A stretch of DNA of 64,000 nucleotides from Cryptomeria japonica (lineage: Eukaryota > Streptophyta > Pinopsida > Cupressales > Cupressaceae): positions 398,738,939-398,802,938 of the forward strand of contig NC_081406.1 of NCBI RefSeq assembly GCF_030272615.1. Direction: 5' to 3'. Within the stretch, counting starts at the first letter, position 1; every line of letters starts with the position of its first letter. Shown here piece after piece: positions 12,428-24,367 of this stretch. The position numbers were made by a program, and so were the translations under genes. The notes beneath the pieces are model-generated. The model saw only the letters and a list, made by a program, of their open reading frames with translations. It was not told the DNA's origin and made no database searches.

Positions 12428-13206
12428 TTATGTAGATTTGAGATTCAATATAGAGATATGAAAATAACATGAAATCATAACCAATCCTAAGGAAGAGGTA
12501 CAATCCAATCAATAGTCGATGATTCCCTTATTATTCTTCAATATCTCCTAAGCTTTCATAATTGATAAATTTTTTGATGAATTCTTGATTGATAGATGAA
12601 TTTGTTGATTTGAGACTTCACACAAAGATGTTCTTTCACTTCACAAGGATCTCCTTTCGAATTGCTAGAATAGGATCCTCAAATGAAGGAAAGATTGGCT
12701 TTATATATGAAACCCTAATTTTAAAATTGATAATAGACTGACTTAGAATTTATAAAAATTGACACAAAGTGAGATTTGAACATTATAATACTGGCAAATT
12801 AAGCTCCCAAAATTTGGGGAAAAACGTTTGAGAATGTGGTGCGGTCCTATCAACTTTTTTCTAAATTTTAAAGGATGTGAGATATTGTGATTATAAAGTC
12901 AAATCCAACACATTAGGTCAATCCAAGATGTGTATATATGCAAAAATGTGCCTTGAAGATTGAAATTTGGACATTATTAGGATTAATTTAAAAATAAAAT
13001 AAAAAGGGGCGCACTTAGGGAAAAAGGGCCCAATTTTATAATGTGTGAATTGGTGAGAGAGGAATTGAGATTTATTTTAAATGAATAATTAAATTCCTAA
13101 AGAAGCCCTATAAATGCAAGATGCAATGGGACACACTAAAGCGGGTGCTAACTTAAGTGTGGAATTGGACAACCTTAATTAAGGGTGTACAATTTACAAC
13201 GCTACA

Positions 13207-13810
13207 TATACAAACATGCTCATCAAGCAAAAATGAGAAGAGATGACTCTCTTATTATTCATTCATAAAGAGTTAGTTTTAGTTGTGAAGGTATTAAGAA
13301 CCATAATTGTTTCTCAAAAAACTTAAAAAATACATGGGTTTATCTAATAGGCACAATGAAAATAATTTTTTCATTTGATAAATACCATGAAATGGTCATA
13401 TTTTTATAAATCTTTGCCAAATGTTGAGGACTTTATGCCTTTAAGCATGGCCTAGAAACCTTAGATAATAAGTGAAATATGGGTAATAGAGTTTTAAGGT
13501 TGAATTGAGCTATTAGATATGTTTCAAAACATTGATCATCATGACAAATTTCCCTCATGATAGTAAGTCATAGCAGTCTTCAATAAGTAATCAACTCATG
13601 GATGAAAGGTTTCTTGTGACCAAAAGACATGAGTTTTAGGCTATCATATTATAACCCTTTTATGGAAAGAGCATGAGTGTTTAGAACAAAATTCAAGAGA
13701 CACACAAAAAAAAACAAAGACTCATCATCAAATGTACACAAAGGACAACATTATGAAGGTATAATACTATAATAGTTTTAGTGAATAATGGTGAACTATG
13801 AATAAGTACT
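13207..13810. other. Unassigned AT-rich sequence
   Basis: No coding, RNA or repeat feature recognised. It separates two solo LTRs. Confidence 0.5.
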
Positions 13811-15214
13811 TGTTGGAAGTATGATCTTGTATGGTTGCCATTGATGTCAAACCTGGTTATCCAGATGGAATATGATCCAGATATGTTCCTAGTTGTTGTA
13901 GTTGTGGTTTGTGTTACAGATCAAATTTGGTACTTTTTGGTGTTGTTTGTCGCATTTTGGTTTAGATGGTTATTTCTATTCTTTGGTAGTGTGTCTGTCA
14001 GACTAGTCCAGAAAGTCTTTGATGGCCTCCGGATAAGTTGCAAATTGTGTTGCAGTTTTGTGGATATGATTTTATGGCTCATGTAACATTCTCATTATGC
14101 TTCTCTAATGGTTTAATTATTCCATAAGTGAGCTTTGTTGATTTATGTTCGGGATATTTAGTTGTGTTATGATTTGATGTGTTTAGTTGTGTTATGATTT
14201 GATGTGTTTAGTTGTGTTATCTTATTTGGATAATATTCTTTTTCTTTAGATATGCATTGGAGAATGTATTAAGAAGCTTTTATGGGTCTCGCCATGGTGT
14301 GTGGAAGATTCGCGTAAGGTATTTTTATTCAAAGGATGTTCTTTGGCTGACTGATTACGATTTATACATGTTACATTTGGTAACATCTCTGGAGAATGTG
14401 TTATTGTGTGTAGATCATTGGATTCATTTTGGAAGGATGTATTGGGATGTGTTTTGGTTCCCTCTTTCTCCTAGAGTGGAACGCTTTCAGTATTTTTGGT
14501 CCAGGTGGCTTATTTTTTATAATAATGCTTATTCTATTTTGGTCGACCCTCAATTAAGTTTCTCAATGATCTATCTCATATTTAAGGAGTGCAAATGTAT
14601 GAGTTGAGCATCATTGGCATGTGAATTAATAAGAAGTGTATGCAAATGATATGCAAGTAGATTTGAGATTGTGGAGGTGCAAAAGTTAGAGCTTTGAAGG
14701 TGATATATTCAGTGGGATAGTGTGTTGTGACAGTGGTGTTAATCAGAGATGTTTGTCATGATGTTGGGCACTTGTTCCAGTTGTCCAAGGATAATTTCTT
14801 GTTCAGGACATCCTTCTTAGTTTTAGTTATACTATTTCCTTCATTTTTTATTGACATTGAGTACTTTGGTAGTGGATTGTATCTTTCCCTGAAGCAATGA
14901 GACTTGATTGTGCAAGTCCTTGTATCTTTCCCTAAGTGTGCCTTAGCCTCGCAAGTCCATCAGGTGTTGTTTCTCCTTGGCAGTGAGCCTAAAATTTTGT
15001 AATCATTTATATTCATATTGTGAGTTAGATTCTCACCATGGTTTTTCCCTATTTGGGTTTTCCACATTAATCTGGAGTTTATGTATTGATGGTTGATGTT
15101 CATGTGTTGATGATTGAGTTGTTATTACTATGATAGTTGATACTGTTAATAATTAATTTTTTTGATGTTCTAGAGTGATTCACCCCCCTTCTCAGTCTTG
15201 TTGTGTGTTCAACA
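13811..15214 (+). mobile_element. Solo LTR of a Ty1/copia (SIRE/Maximus-like) element
   Basis: Starts TGTTGGAAGT and ends GTGTTCAACA, 1,404 bp. Flanking 5-mers are GTACT and ATACT, a target duplication with one change. Near the 3' end it has the two marks seen in the other copia-type LTRs of the window: a block TTTTTCCCTATTTGGGTTTTC near 15040, and GTGATTCACCCCCCTTCTC at about 15176-15193. No primer site or gag follows 15214. Reading frames at 13835-14607 lie wholly inside and look accidental. Confidence 0.75.
14161..14220 (+). repeat. 25-bp tandem repeat, about 2.4 copies
   Basis: GTTGTGTTATGATTTGATGT plus five bases recurs at 14161, 14186 and 14211 inside the solo LTR. Confidence 0.85.
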
Positions 15215-17149
15215 ATACTATGAAGCAAGGATAAAGAATATAATTTGTATTAAGACAATTATGATTGTCTAAGTGTAAAGACAATGCATAGTGTTGCAGG
15301 CCAGTCCAAGGACATGATAGTTCCAAGCAAGCAAAAAGATATTCATACTGAATTTTATAGGCAACATTCACACTTGGAAACACAATTTCATAAGATAGTA
15401 AGTGAAAATAATATGTTAGAAAGGTCAACTATGACAAGAAGTTCACAAGAATAGTGCTTTGGGAGATTGAATCATGCAAAGATAAAAGATTGCAGGTCAT
15501 CTATTATAAGGTTGTAGTTGTGATAAAATCCTAGTTTCTCTATAGTCATTGCCTATGTCATTTGTTATATAAGTGAGATCATTGTGTTTAACTCTTGGTC
15601 TTATCTATCCTTGTAAGAAAGATAGCCCTCATAAAGGATTTATGCCAAATATGTCTATCCATGAAGACATCAACAATTATTATATGAATTAGCAGTAAGA
15701 AAGACAATAACTATGAATATCACATGTGAATGCACAATTTCAATTCCTTATCAAACATGACTATAACATGGTAGAGCTAGGAGTAAGGAAAATAATGCTC
15801 ACCCAAAAGAGTTCTCAAAAGCCTATGAAGAACAATATGGATATCATATATGAAATAATATTAAAGATCCAAGAAAACAATTACAAGAAAATATGAATGA
15901 CAACATATATAGAATGGAATATTTGTGCATAAAGATAGTTAAGTCATGAATAAAGATCGTTGGCTGAGCACACACATACAAGGGAAATGGATGAGAAAGC
16001 ACAAAATGAGTGACAAGGTACAAGACAAATGAAGTCTCTTTCATGAAAAACATAGGCATAGTAGAAACAATACTTGAGACATGATGGATGTTGACAAGGA
16101 AATCAATGGCATGCTGAATCACATGATTAATGAAGAGTCAAACATGTAAAGGACAACTGTATGGAGGTCTTATAAAGTATTGTAACCATGATAGTCATTT
16201 TCAGAGGATATACTTTCAGATTCAGGATGCCTTATTGAGAATTTGGCATGTGTAAGGACCCCTCAGGGGTAAGAGGTATGAAAGGGGTTAGTTTCAAGCC
16301 ATTAAAGGATGATTTGAAGCAATTTTGAAAGCCTTAATTAGCTTAATAGCTTTCCATCCGACACCAAAAAAATTTCAATCCCAAAATAATGAGGAACACA
16401 TGCCCTTATGATGATGGAAATAAGTTTCAACAATCAAGAAGAGTATCTAGGAGGAGGTTGATGACTTTCTCAAGTGGTTGAGAAAAATTAGGATACTTTT
16501 TGACCTAGATTGAGTGTGTTAAAGGCATGTAGGAGTTTCTTTAGGAGCATAATCAATAGAGGGGTCAAAGAGGGAGTCTTTTCTTCACTTTCCTACCTTT
16601 TTGGAGCAATTTTGAAGGCTAAAAAGTATCAATAAATAGTTTGGATGAACAAGAAGTTAACTCAACAAGTAATGTGATAAAAAGGTCTTTTCTTTTCTTC
16701 AAACATATTCTAAAGTTGTAGCAAGCTATTGCTCAACTATAAAGTGCAACTTTTAGGCCTTATTTTAGTTAGTTATTGCATTTTGAATGAAATATTGTAA
16801 CCTGAAGCAAGATTCTTCCACATCTACATAGCATTGTAGCTTATTATAAAAAAATTTTATGTTGAGAGATACACATAATTAAGACATGTATATAGTTGTA
16901 AAAAGCATAATTCTTATATGTGGCTTGCCACTTTTGCCAAAAAAAACAAAAAACATATTCCTTAATAAAGTTCACTAATTTTATCTTATCAAAGCCTATT
17001 TTATTGTATGCAAAGCATGGGTTGATAAATGTTCTTGTCAAATTATATATGTTTCCTTTTATATTTATCTCTTTTAACAACTTTAGGCTGGATAAACAGA
17101 CTTCATGGTAGGTCATACGATTGTGTGATTGATACAAACAACAACTAGT
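15215..17149. other. Unassigned sequence
   Basis: No recognised domain, RNA or pairable repeat. Short open frames on both strands near 15844-16122 and 16844-17137 have low-complexity composition and no motif; I regard them as chance. Confidence 0.5.
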
Positions 17150-18172
17150 TATGAAAGTTTTATTTCCATTCTTAAGTTGTGAGTATTTTCACCTCTCTAT
17201 GAAACACTTATGCATAGTATAGACTAGAATTTGAACACTATGATTGTCGTAAGGTAGCCACTAAACCATGGAATCACAATCACATCTAGTCTAACCTATG
17301 AAGAACGTGAAAATGGGAGTAACAAACATAAGAACCTCAAAATCTCAAGCGTATCACCATCAAAATACTAAACATAATGATACTCATATCTTGAACATGA
17401 TAAGAAAGAAGAAATAAGAATAAGAATAATATAATCATGAACATAAAAACATCAATATCATAAAGATCAATTAAAAACTCCCCTAAAGATCTTCATAGTC
17501 CTTAATTCTCCTTTGAAATTTGGATAAAGTTGCCCTCAAAAATTTGAAAGAAAAAGTATTAGGTAAAAGAAAAGCTCATGAACAATGGTAAAGGAAAATA
17601 GGAGGCATGGATTTGAAAATATAGATTTGGAGGGAGTTTGATCAATTGTTGAGTTTGAATTTTTCCTAGAAGAGATTGAACGACTCAAATTGTGTGGGAG
17701 AAAATTTACCAAAGATAGGGAGGGAGTGGGAATTTGGTGAAAGGAATTAGAAGGAAAGTGGCAAAGATTGTTAGAGAGTGGAGAGGTAAGTGGGGAAAAA
17801 TGGAAGGATTAAATAATTAAATTATTTAATTTCATGAGCAAGGCAATAGTAAATAGATATTTTATCTTTTTACAAGGCTGAGAAAGGGAGAGGTGAATGG
17901 AAGGATAAATCGATTTATGTATTCACCTATAGATGAATAATTAGATAATTAAATAATTAAATAATCAAAATTATTTAATTATAAAGGGATTAGAAGAATA
18001 TGACAAGGATAATTAATTAATTATTGGAAAAATGATAAATTAATTAAATAATAAAATTACTTAATTAATATTAGAAAAGGGGGAAATTAGTAAGTTAATT
18101 ATATAATTAAAAATTATTTAATTATTGTGGATGATGAATGCATAGAGGAAAGGCTAATTTTTAGTGTCTACA
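17150..18172 (-). repeat. 3' LTR of the Tat-like element (left edge approximate)
   Basis: On the minus strand it begins TGTAGACACTAAAAATTAG immediately after GAGGGGCAAAA, the usual polypurine tract plus LTR start in these elements. The first 400 bases are a patchwork of TTAATTAAATAATT-type runs, as in the similar LTR at 61564. The far end was not located because no second LTR copy is in the window. Confidence 0.6.
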
Positions 18173-18221
18173 TTTTGCCCCTCTTTGAGATGATACAATT
18201 TTGAGTGTTGTCTCAAAGAGG
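18173..18221 (-). other. Polypurine tract with adjoining 11-bp hairpin
   Basis: On the minus strand the tract is GAGGGGCAAAA at 18183-18173. Partly overlapping it are perfect 11-base inverted arms CCTCTTTGAGA (18180-18190) and TCTCAAAGAGG (18211-18221), with a 20-base loop. The tract would prime plus-strand synthesis; the hairpin could help present it. Confidence 0.75.
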
Positions 18222-19036
18222 AATAAGCACTAGTATGCCCTAGATATAATGCTCCCTTGAGAAATTAGATGATGAATTTTTTTTTGGTTTAAAGGAGATC
18301 AATTTCTCAACAGGAAAGTTAGGCTAGGAATCAGGTTGAAGTGGGTAGAGTAAAAGTATTATGGGAAACTCAAGGATCTCCTCAAGCAAGATTAGGACAA
18401 CAGTGGGGATTAAAAGGGAAATGGGAGGGGTCCACAATGGTCATTTTGACATTCTACTTTACACTTCCAAGTGATACTAGTGGGATTCAAGAGTGATGTT
18501 TGGTGCTCCTTTAGCAAATCATCAAGCAAAATGAGTGTGGGCCTATCAGGTGAGTCAACTATTATGACTTTGTTATTTTTGATGCATTTACTGTTAAATT
18601 TTTGTAAATTTTTCCATGTTTTTGGGTCAAATAGGGGGATTAAACTAGGGTTTGGTGCATCTAAAGGCTAGAGATGCACATCTGATAGGCTAATGTGCAT
18701 TTGAAGATTAGTGTTGCAATATTGATTGTGCATTGTGCCATTGATAGGTTTTTGCATAGTTGATGAAGTACTACACTATTGACATGACATTACACAGTTG
18801 ATAGAGTGTTGTACAATTGATTAAGGTAGAGGTATTAGCTACTTCACTTAGGTTTTCCTATTAGACTCACTTGTCTTAGGTGTAGGGATTGATCATGTAG
18901 TACATGTTTAACCATAGGAGGACTTAGATTGCTTGTTGTTGATAGAGATAAGTCTCCCAACTAAGGAGTTGTTGTCACAGTTGAAAGAGGATAAGTGCAT
19001 AAGATTGCTTGCAACTGATTTGTGGCAAGTGGGTTG

Positions 19037-20600
19037 GATGCCTAACATCTATTAAAATATCAATATGATCACAATATTGGATGAGAGATGACACAATGAG
19101 ACCAATAGTTTCCACTTACCCATAAGAGAGATGATTATGACCTTAGAAGATGTGTATTGCATTTTGTGAACTGTGCCTATTCACATATAGAGTTGGTAGC
19201 GTATACACAAATATTGGATTAGAAGCCATGGAGAGAGTATTCAAGGATGAGATTAATGTAGTTAGGATACCGTTTGACTTGCATGAAGCAATTGATGAGT
19301 ACGAGCCATATCCACTAGTGGTGGCTAGTATCATTGGTGGGATTTTGTTACTAGGTATGACGTCACATGTTTTTTCCATTGGATGGGGTTAGGTGCTAGA
19401 GGGGTTAATCTTAGAGGTGAAGATGAATGCATGGGGTTTGTGTATCTTGGATCAACTCTACAAAGATATGCATGAGTTTGTATATCATGGGTTTACCACC
19501 ATGGCAGTGGGAGTGACATTGATTCATATATGAGCATGAGATCATATTGCAATGACTCATCCAGTGACACATAGGAAGAGGGATAGAGAACAATTGTTTG
19601 TATACATGTATAGTGGTATCATTACTCATCATGATTTGGGAAACATATGGTCCTAGAGGAGAGTATTTGATGATCTTAATGTAGTAATATGGAGGCCTTG
19701 GTTGGGCTGTGAGGAGTGGTGAGATGAGAGGAGGTGTTTACCATATTGTTAGTCTCCTTGATTATTGATAGAGAATACTATATACATCATTGAGCAATTA
19801 TTTGCATGATGGGGTCAAAGGCATCTAGGGTGTGTGTAGGGGCTACCACAAGGTTCAACTATATTTGCATGCACACATAGAGAATGTGTATATTGGGGAC
19901 CCAATATTAATACAAATACACTAATATTTGATTTTGAGATAGTACAGACTCTACTAGACTCGAGAGTCATTATAGAGTATAGGGAGTTGTTTACAACCCA
20001 TAGACCTCTAGAATTATCAAGATTAAGAGATTTTCCTTAGCTAGTAGAGAGGCTAAGAGAGGAATGACATAGGGACAGAGGTGGGACTGTAAGATTGGGT
20101 TGGAGGCTAGTACCTAGTGTGATGGAGGAGGAATTCATTATGGAGGGGACTAGGGATGCGAATGAATAGTTCCAGAAGGAGCACCTTGTGGGCCACTTAG
20201 TGGATAGGAAAGTCAACAATCAAAGATAGGCATTAGGGGGACATGTACTCAAAGATGAGAAAAGAAGTGGAGGGGATGAGGGAGTAAGAGGAGGAGATGC
20301 GAAGGTGACTCTGTAGATTCAATTAGTTACCACACTATTAGATAGAGAAGTATCAAATGCAGAAGGATATGGATATGGCACTAGCATAGGTAGCTAGCTT
20401 GCAGGTTGAGAGAGATGTAATGATGAGTAGAGCACAATGGTCTGAGAAGGTAATGCTAAGTGTGATAGAGATAGTGTAGGGACCATCATGTAATATTGCC
20501 ATGAAGATAGTTAGGTATGCTCGAGAAATGGAGTACTATAGGGAATTATATGATGTTGGATGAGATAGATATGAGTAGACATGAGAGATGAGGATGGTGA
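19037..20600 (+). pseudogene. Plant mobile domain (PMD/MAIN-like) ORF, degenerate, antisense within the gypsy element
   Basis: Plus-strand frames near 19085-20100 spell a PMD-like protein. An N-terminal SFHLPIREM is followed by TLEDVYCIL, then EPYPLVVASIIGGIL, FSIGWG, WGLCILDQLYKDMHEFVYHG, ITHPVTHRKR-like, YMYSGIITH and WRPWLGCEEW. Family members read the same landmarks in this order. From about 20280 to 20570 the frames look helical and Ala/Glu/Leu-rich, as in the coiled-coil tail seen in such proteins. At least six in-frame stops and some shifts make it a pseudogene. PMD proteins (MAIN, MAIL1) act in nuclear gene silencing and development in flowering plants, and PMD copies also ride in retrotransposons. 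Here the ORF runs opposite to the integrase at 21718-23097 and lies between it and the 3' LTR, so it is most likely an extra antisense ORF of the element and not a host gene. Confidence 0.7.
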
Positions 20601-21717
20601 TCTTTCTTTAAAAGTGCTTATTTTCATCATTGGGTTTTTCTTGGATTTTTACAAATAGATTGATATACACCAAGGAAAGACCAAAGTGAAATGATATCAC
20701 TTTGCATAGACAAACACATTATAGGAAAGGAATGATCCCATTAATCCTAATGTGTGAGTGTTTATGATTGAGGTATGTGTGATAGTCATAAATCATGATG
20801 ATCCATGTGTAGAAAAGCCTTAGATGACCTTTGATTACATAGGATATAAGATAATGCTAAATGAATGTACCAACACAGACATCGATAATACTTACAATAG
20901 AACTTCATGAAAACATCCCACTAACACAACATATGAAAAACCATGCCAGGTCCCATCCTTGCTCCTCTAATCATGGGGATATCCTTGAGTAGCATAAAAA
21001 ATTGACATGAAAAAGATCAAGAAAAGAAAAGACTCACTAACCAAAAAAGTCAACAACCATTTAGGTCATCTTGCCAAAGATATATGCTTTAGATAGGATA
21101 AGGGTAGATATGTTAATGTTTGGATAAGATGTTGAATGTTTGATTGATAAGATGTGGATTGATGGGTTGCCTATTCTAGGACCAATATGTCTATAAAGGT
21201 TGGTAGTCTGATCGATATTTGAGATAAAGGTGATTAGGAAATTGATAAATTTAGGCTATAGGATAATCTGATTGTTTTTCTTGGATAAAGATGTTGGAAT
21301 GTGATGCTTCTTTTAGCAATATGAAATATCACTATTGTAGCAAAGAGACAATTTATTGTAGATTGTGGTAATGATAAAGGAGATGGTGTAAGTATAGATT
21401 TATTACAATAGGTGGATAGGTATGTTTAATTGTGATACAAAATTGCATGACCAAGGATCAAGATAAATCTTGTGTATTGTAATTCTCAAAATACTATTCA
21501 CGACACTAGGTTAAGGAGGCAGCATCGAAGTGGTTTTCACCAGAGGATGAATTATTTCTCCTTACTTTTGTTAAATTTTTCAATCAATATTTTTTGTGTC
21601 ACACAAGACACCTATTTGCCAAATTTTCATCGATGATCTTTTTGCTTTTTTTGTTTTTTAATGTATTTTTTCAAATTTTTAATTTTTTAAAACATTTTTA
21701 AATTTTTTTTTAAATTT
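20601..21717. other. Unassigned spacer between the PMD ORF and integrase
   Basis: No domain recognised. A run rich in T (about 21635-21720) lies next to the integrase end. Confidence 0.5.
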
Positions 21718-23097
21718 TTGATGGGATATTTTGAAGATCAGGTGTAATTTGTTTGAGATACATACTATTGAGTGGCTCTTCAAGTGCCTCCTTCATGTGT
21801 GGCAAGATATTATGCACCAAATCCATAAGCTGTGTGGTGATATAAGGACCTAGTGAGTTAGGCAAAAAAATTCTTGGCTTCTCTCTTTCTTACTGATTTT
21901 TAGGATTCTCTCTTAATACTAGGTCTCCAATCTCAAACTTGTAGACTTTTATTCTCTTGTTGTAGCTTCAATGGAGATGATTCTAGTAATCTTTAAGATT
22001 ATTTAATATTGTTTGGTGTCTCTCTTCAAGCAACTCTAGCTCATGTAGTCTAGAAACTCTGTATTCTTCATCATCAATAAGTCATTGCAAGGATACTCTC
22101 AAAGATGGTAACTCAACTTCTATTAGAAAGATAACCTCCTATATATAAAAAAGGAAGTAGGGAGTGGCACCTGTAGGGGTGTGAATGCGAGTTTAGTAAG
22201 CCCGTAAGGCGGGACTGAGTTGGAGATGCCAATCACGACCAACTTCACTAACTGCCTTTTTAAGGATCTTTAGGATAGTTTTATCAAACACCTCATCTTG
22301 ACCATTACTTTGAGGATACTAGGGAGTGGAAAAGTGATGCTAGATATGAAATTTTTTACAAGGCTCATAAACATCTTATTTTTTAAAAGGGTGACCATTA
22401 TCCATGACAATAGATGAAGGGACAACATAATGATAAATAATGTAATTAAGCATTAACTTAGTGATCTACTTCCTAGTGATATAAGCAAGGAGTATGGATT
22501 CAATACATTTTATGAGGTACTTAGTGGTGCTAATATTAAAATTGTGTCCATTACAGGAGGTGGGATGAATATTTCCTATGAGGTTGATTCTCCATTGAGA
22601 GAAAGGCCAAGGTGGTGTAACAAAATGAAGCTCTTGTGTGAGTGCATGAATAAGATCTCCATGAATCTTACCTTGGTGATATTTCTTGACAAAGCTGTAA
22701 GAATCACATTCCTTAATAGGCCAATAGTAACTAGTTCACATCAAATTACTAGCTAAGGTGGGACCACTAGAATGAGAACTACATATGCTATTGTGCACCT
22801 TTCATAAGGTAGTTTGTGCTTTGACATCATCTAAAAATATGAGGGTATTATCAAGACTTATTTGATATAGGGTTTCATTGATGATAACATAATGAGAGCC
22901 TTGATAGAAAAAAATCCTTCTCTAGTTGGTAGATAGGTCAAGTGGAAGGTGTTGGTTCTGAAAATTACAGGTTTGTGAAACTCTAAGAGTATGAGAGGCT
23001 TTATGGTCAAGTTTGGCAATTAATTTTGGCAAACGAATGTAATGAACCAATATGGTTGCAATTACCTACTCTTTAGGGTTTTCTTGGCCTAGATGGG
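21718..23097 (-). pseudogene. Tat-like gypsy integrase, 5'-truncated remnant
   Basis: Minus-strand reading from 23097 gives a short RNase H-IN linker with LRVSQTC near 22990, then the zinc-binding half with KVHNSICSSHSSGPTLASNL near 22810-22750. The core has PWPFSQWRINLIGNIHP near 22590, where the first catalytic Asp reads Asn. Its second Asp survives in SSIVMDNGHPF near 22405, followed by a TPxYPQSNGQ motif near 22315 with a TAG inside. The C-terminal segment includes RIHTPTGATPYFL and IEVELPSLRVSL (about 22190-22110) and GDLVLRENPKNQ (about 21925). It ends near 21718. The lost Asp and many stops show it is dead. It is cut at 23097 by a younger insertion. Confidence 0.8.
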
Positions 23098-23474
23098 TGT
23101 AGCATCATAAATTGTACACCCTTAATTGGGTGGTACAATTCCATGCTTAGGTTAGCACCCACCTTAGTGTGTTGCATCTTCCATTTTAATTTATCTTTAA
23201 GCATTTAATTAATTAATTTAATTTGATTGAAAGTCCTCTTTCATCCCTCTACACATCATAAAATTAGGCTCTTAACCCTAAGTGTGCCCCTTTTTATTTT
23301 ATTCTTTCAATTAATTAATTCATCAAAATCCCTATTAATGTCCTATTTCACCCTTCAAGGCCTGATTCTACATACCTAAACACCTTTAATCATCACATCC
23401 TTCTGGAATTGACTTTAGAATCACGATACCTTTCTTCCCTAAAAATTCAAGAAAAAGTTGGTCGTACCAAGATG
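23098..23474 (+). repeat. 5' LTR, first part (interrupted at 23474)
   Basis: Matches 47098-47474 closely, including GTACACCCTTAATTGGGTGG and TTGACTTTAGAATCA. It breaks at ACCAAGATG, where a copia-type LTR begins. The remainder resumes at 34348. Confidence 0.85.
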
Positions 23475-24296
23475 TGTCGGCATTCTACACTCACACGAGA
23501 ATGGTTGATGTTGTCATTGATGACAACCAACTGGTAACAAGATTCTATAGGTTCACCAACATCATAGACATCATTCATTGGCACCGGCAGGCGCATTCAC
23601 TGGCATCTAGATTACACCGGCAATGAAGCATACCAACACTCAGGTTGAAATGTGATAAAGTTTTGTTTATATGAATTGTATTGTAATATGATTAATTATC
23701 TGTAAGCTGAAATGATGTATTGTAATGAGATCTTATAGTTCATTTTTGATATGAGGCAATATGTAATGGTGTTATGTAGAAGATAGAGAAAAGATTTTGT
23801 AATAAGGCAGATAGGTTATGTGAGTGAATATCATTCACCGACAGGTTTTTGGTTAAGGTTTCTAACAGAGCTTAAACCGGTACTGAATCAAGCATTGCAG
23901 ATGCTAATTTGAGTAGTACATTATCTTGTATTTAATTATCCATTTTGTAGTTAGTGAGACTCTTTCATTGAGCAATGTGCTCTAGGCTATTGGCCTTCCT
24001 GCATGTGTAGGCCCCTATTGTAAGTAATATTTATTCTTATTGGCCAGTGAGTAAATATTGTGGGTCACAAATCCCACCAAAGTTTTTTCCACACCGGGTT
24101 TCCTCGCCAAAATATGTTGTGTTATGGTGTGCATTTATGTTGTCTCTATTATTTCTCTTTGATGCATTATTACTTGTTTACCGGTACATTAATTTGGGTT
24201 GCAAAATCATAAATATGTTCAAATATTCTATTAACCGGCTAGACACTGATTCACCCCCCCCTCTTAGTGTCTTTGGGACTATCATTGCATCTAACA
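23475..24296 (+). repeat. 5' LTR of copia-like element A
   Basis: 822 bp. Ends in the block GATTCACCCCCCCCTCTTAG (about 24249-24268) and then CATCTAACA. It also carries the CCCACC...GGGTTTCC block shared with the other copia-type LTRs near 24075-24105. Confidence 0.9.
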
Positions 24297-24298
24297 AT

Positions 24299-24310
24299 TG
24301 GTATCAGAGC
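24299..24310 (+). other. Primer-binding site, initiator Met, perfect
   Basis: TGGTATCAGAGC, two bases after the LTR end. Confidence 0.95.
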
Positions 24311-24367
24311 CTGGTCCTCTATTTGCAAAAGCCTAATAGCTCGAGGAAGATTCTGAAACTGGTATCG

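Larger units (their letters stand above)
7205..13206 (-). mobile_element. Solo LTR of the 23098-48755 gypsy family, split by a later insertion
   Basis: Read on the minus strand, 13206 down to 12433 and then 8084 down to 7205 follow the LTR at 47098-48755 in order. Shared landmarks include the start TGTAGCGTTGTAAATTGTAC, the segment with CATGTTATTTTCATATC, the segment GTTTGACTAAGGAAAAACCC and the final part near 7310. Without the insertion it is 1,654 bp, against 1,658 bp for the LTR at 47098. No internal region adjoins it, so it looks like a solo LTR. A perfect TSD at the edges is not seen; TATAC lies directly right of the right edge and two bases from the left edge. Confidence 0.75.
17150..23097 (-). 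mobile_element. Tat-like Ty3/gypsy element, 3' part, minus strand
   Basis: From right to left on the minus strand come integrase (23097 to about 21718), a region holding an opposite-strand ORF, a polypurine tract (18183-18173) and the 3' LTR (18172 leftward). This is the 3' half of a gypsy element. The right end is cut at 23097 by insertion of the 23098-48755 element. Extra ORFs downstream of integrase, some antisense, are known for the Tat clade of Ty3/gypsy, and the integrase C-terminus reads like that clade. RT and gag are not seen. Confidence 0.7.

Noticed and set aside
14212-14607. 131-codon ORF
   Set aside because: Lies inside a solo LTR; Phe/Tyr/Trp-rich composition of an AT-rich random frame.
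16844-17137. 97-codon minus-strand ORF
   Set aside because: No recognisable domain and an overlapping open frame on the other strand; typical of AT-rich chance.
24299-24310. tRNA gene
   Set aside because: Only the primer-binding match to a tRNA 3' end is present; no cloverleaf around it.
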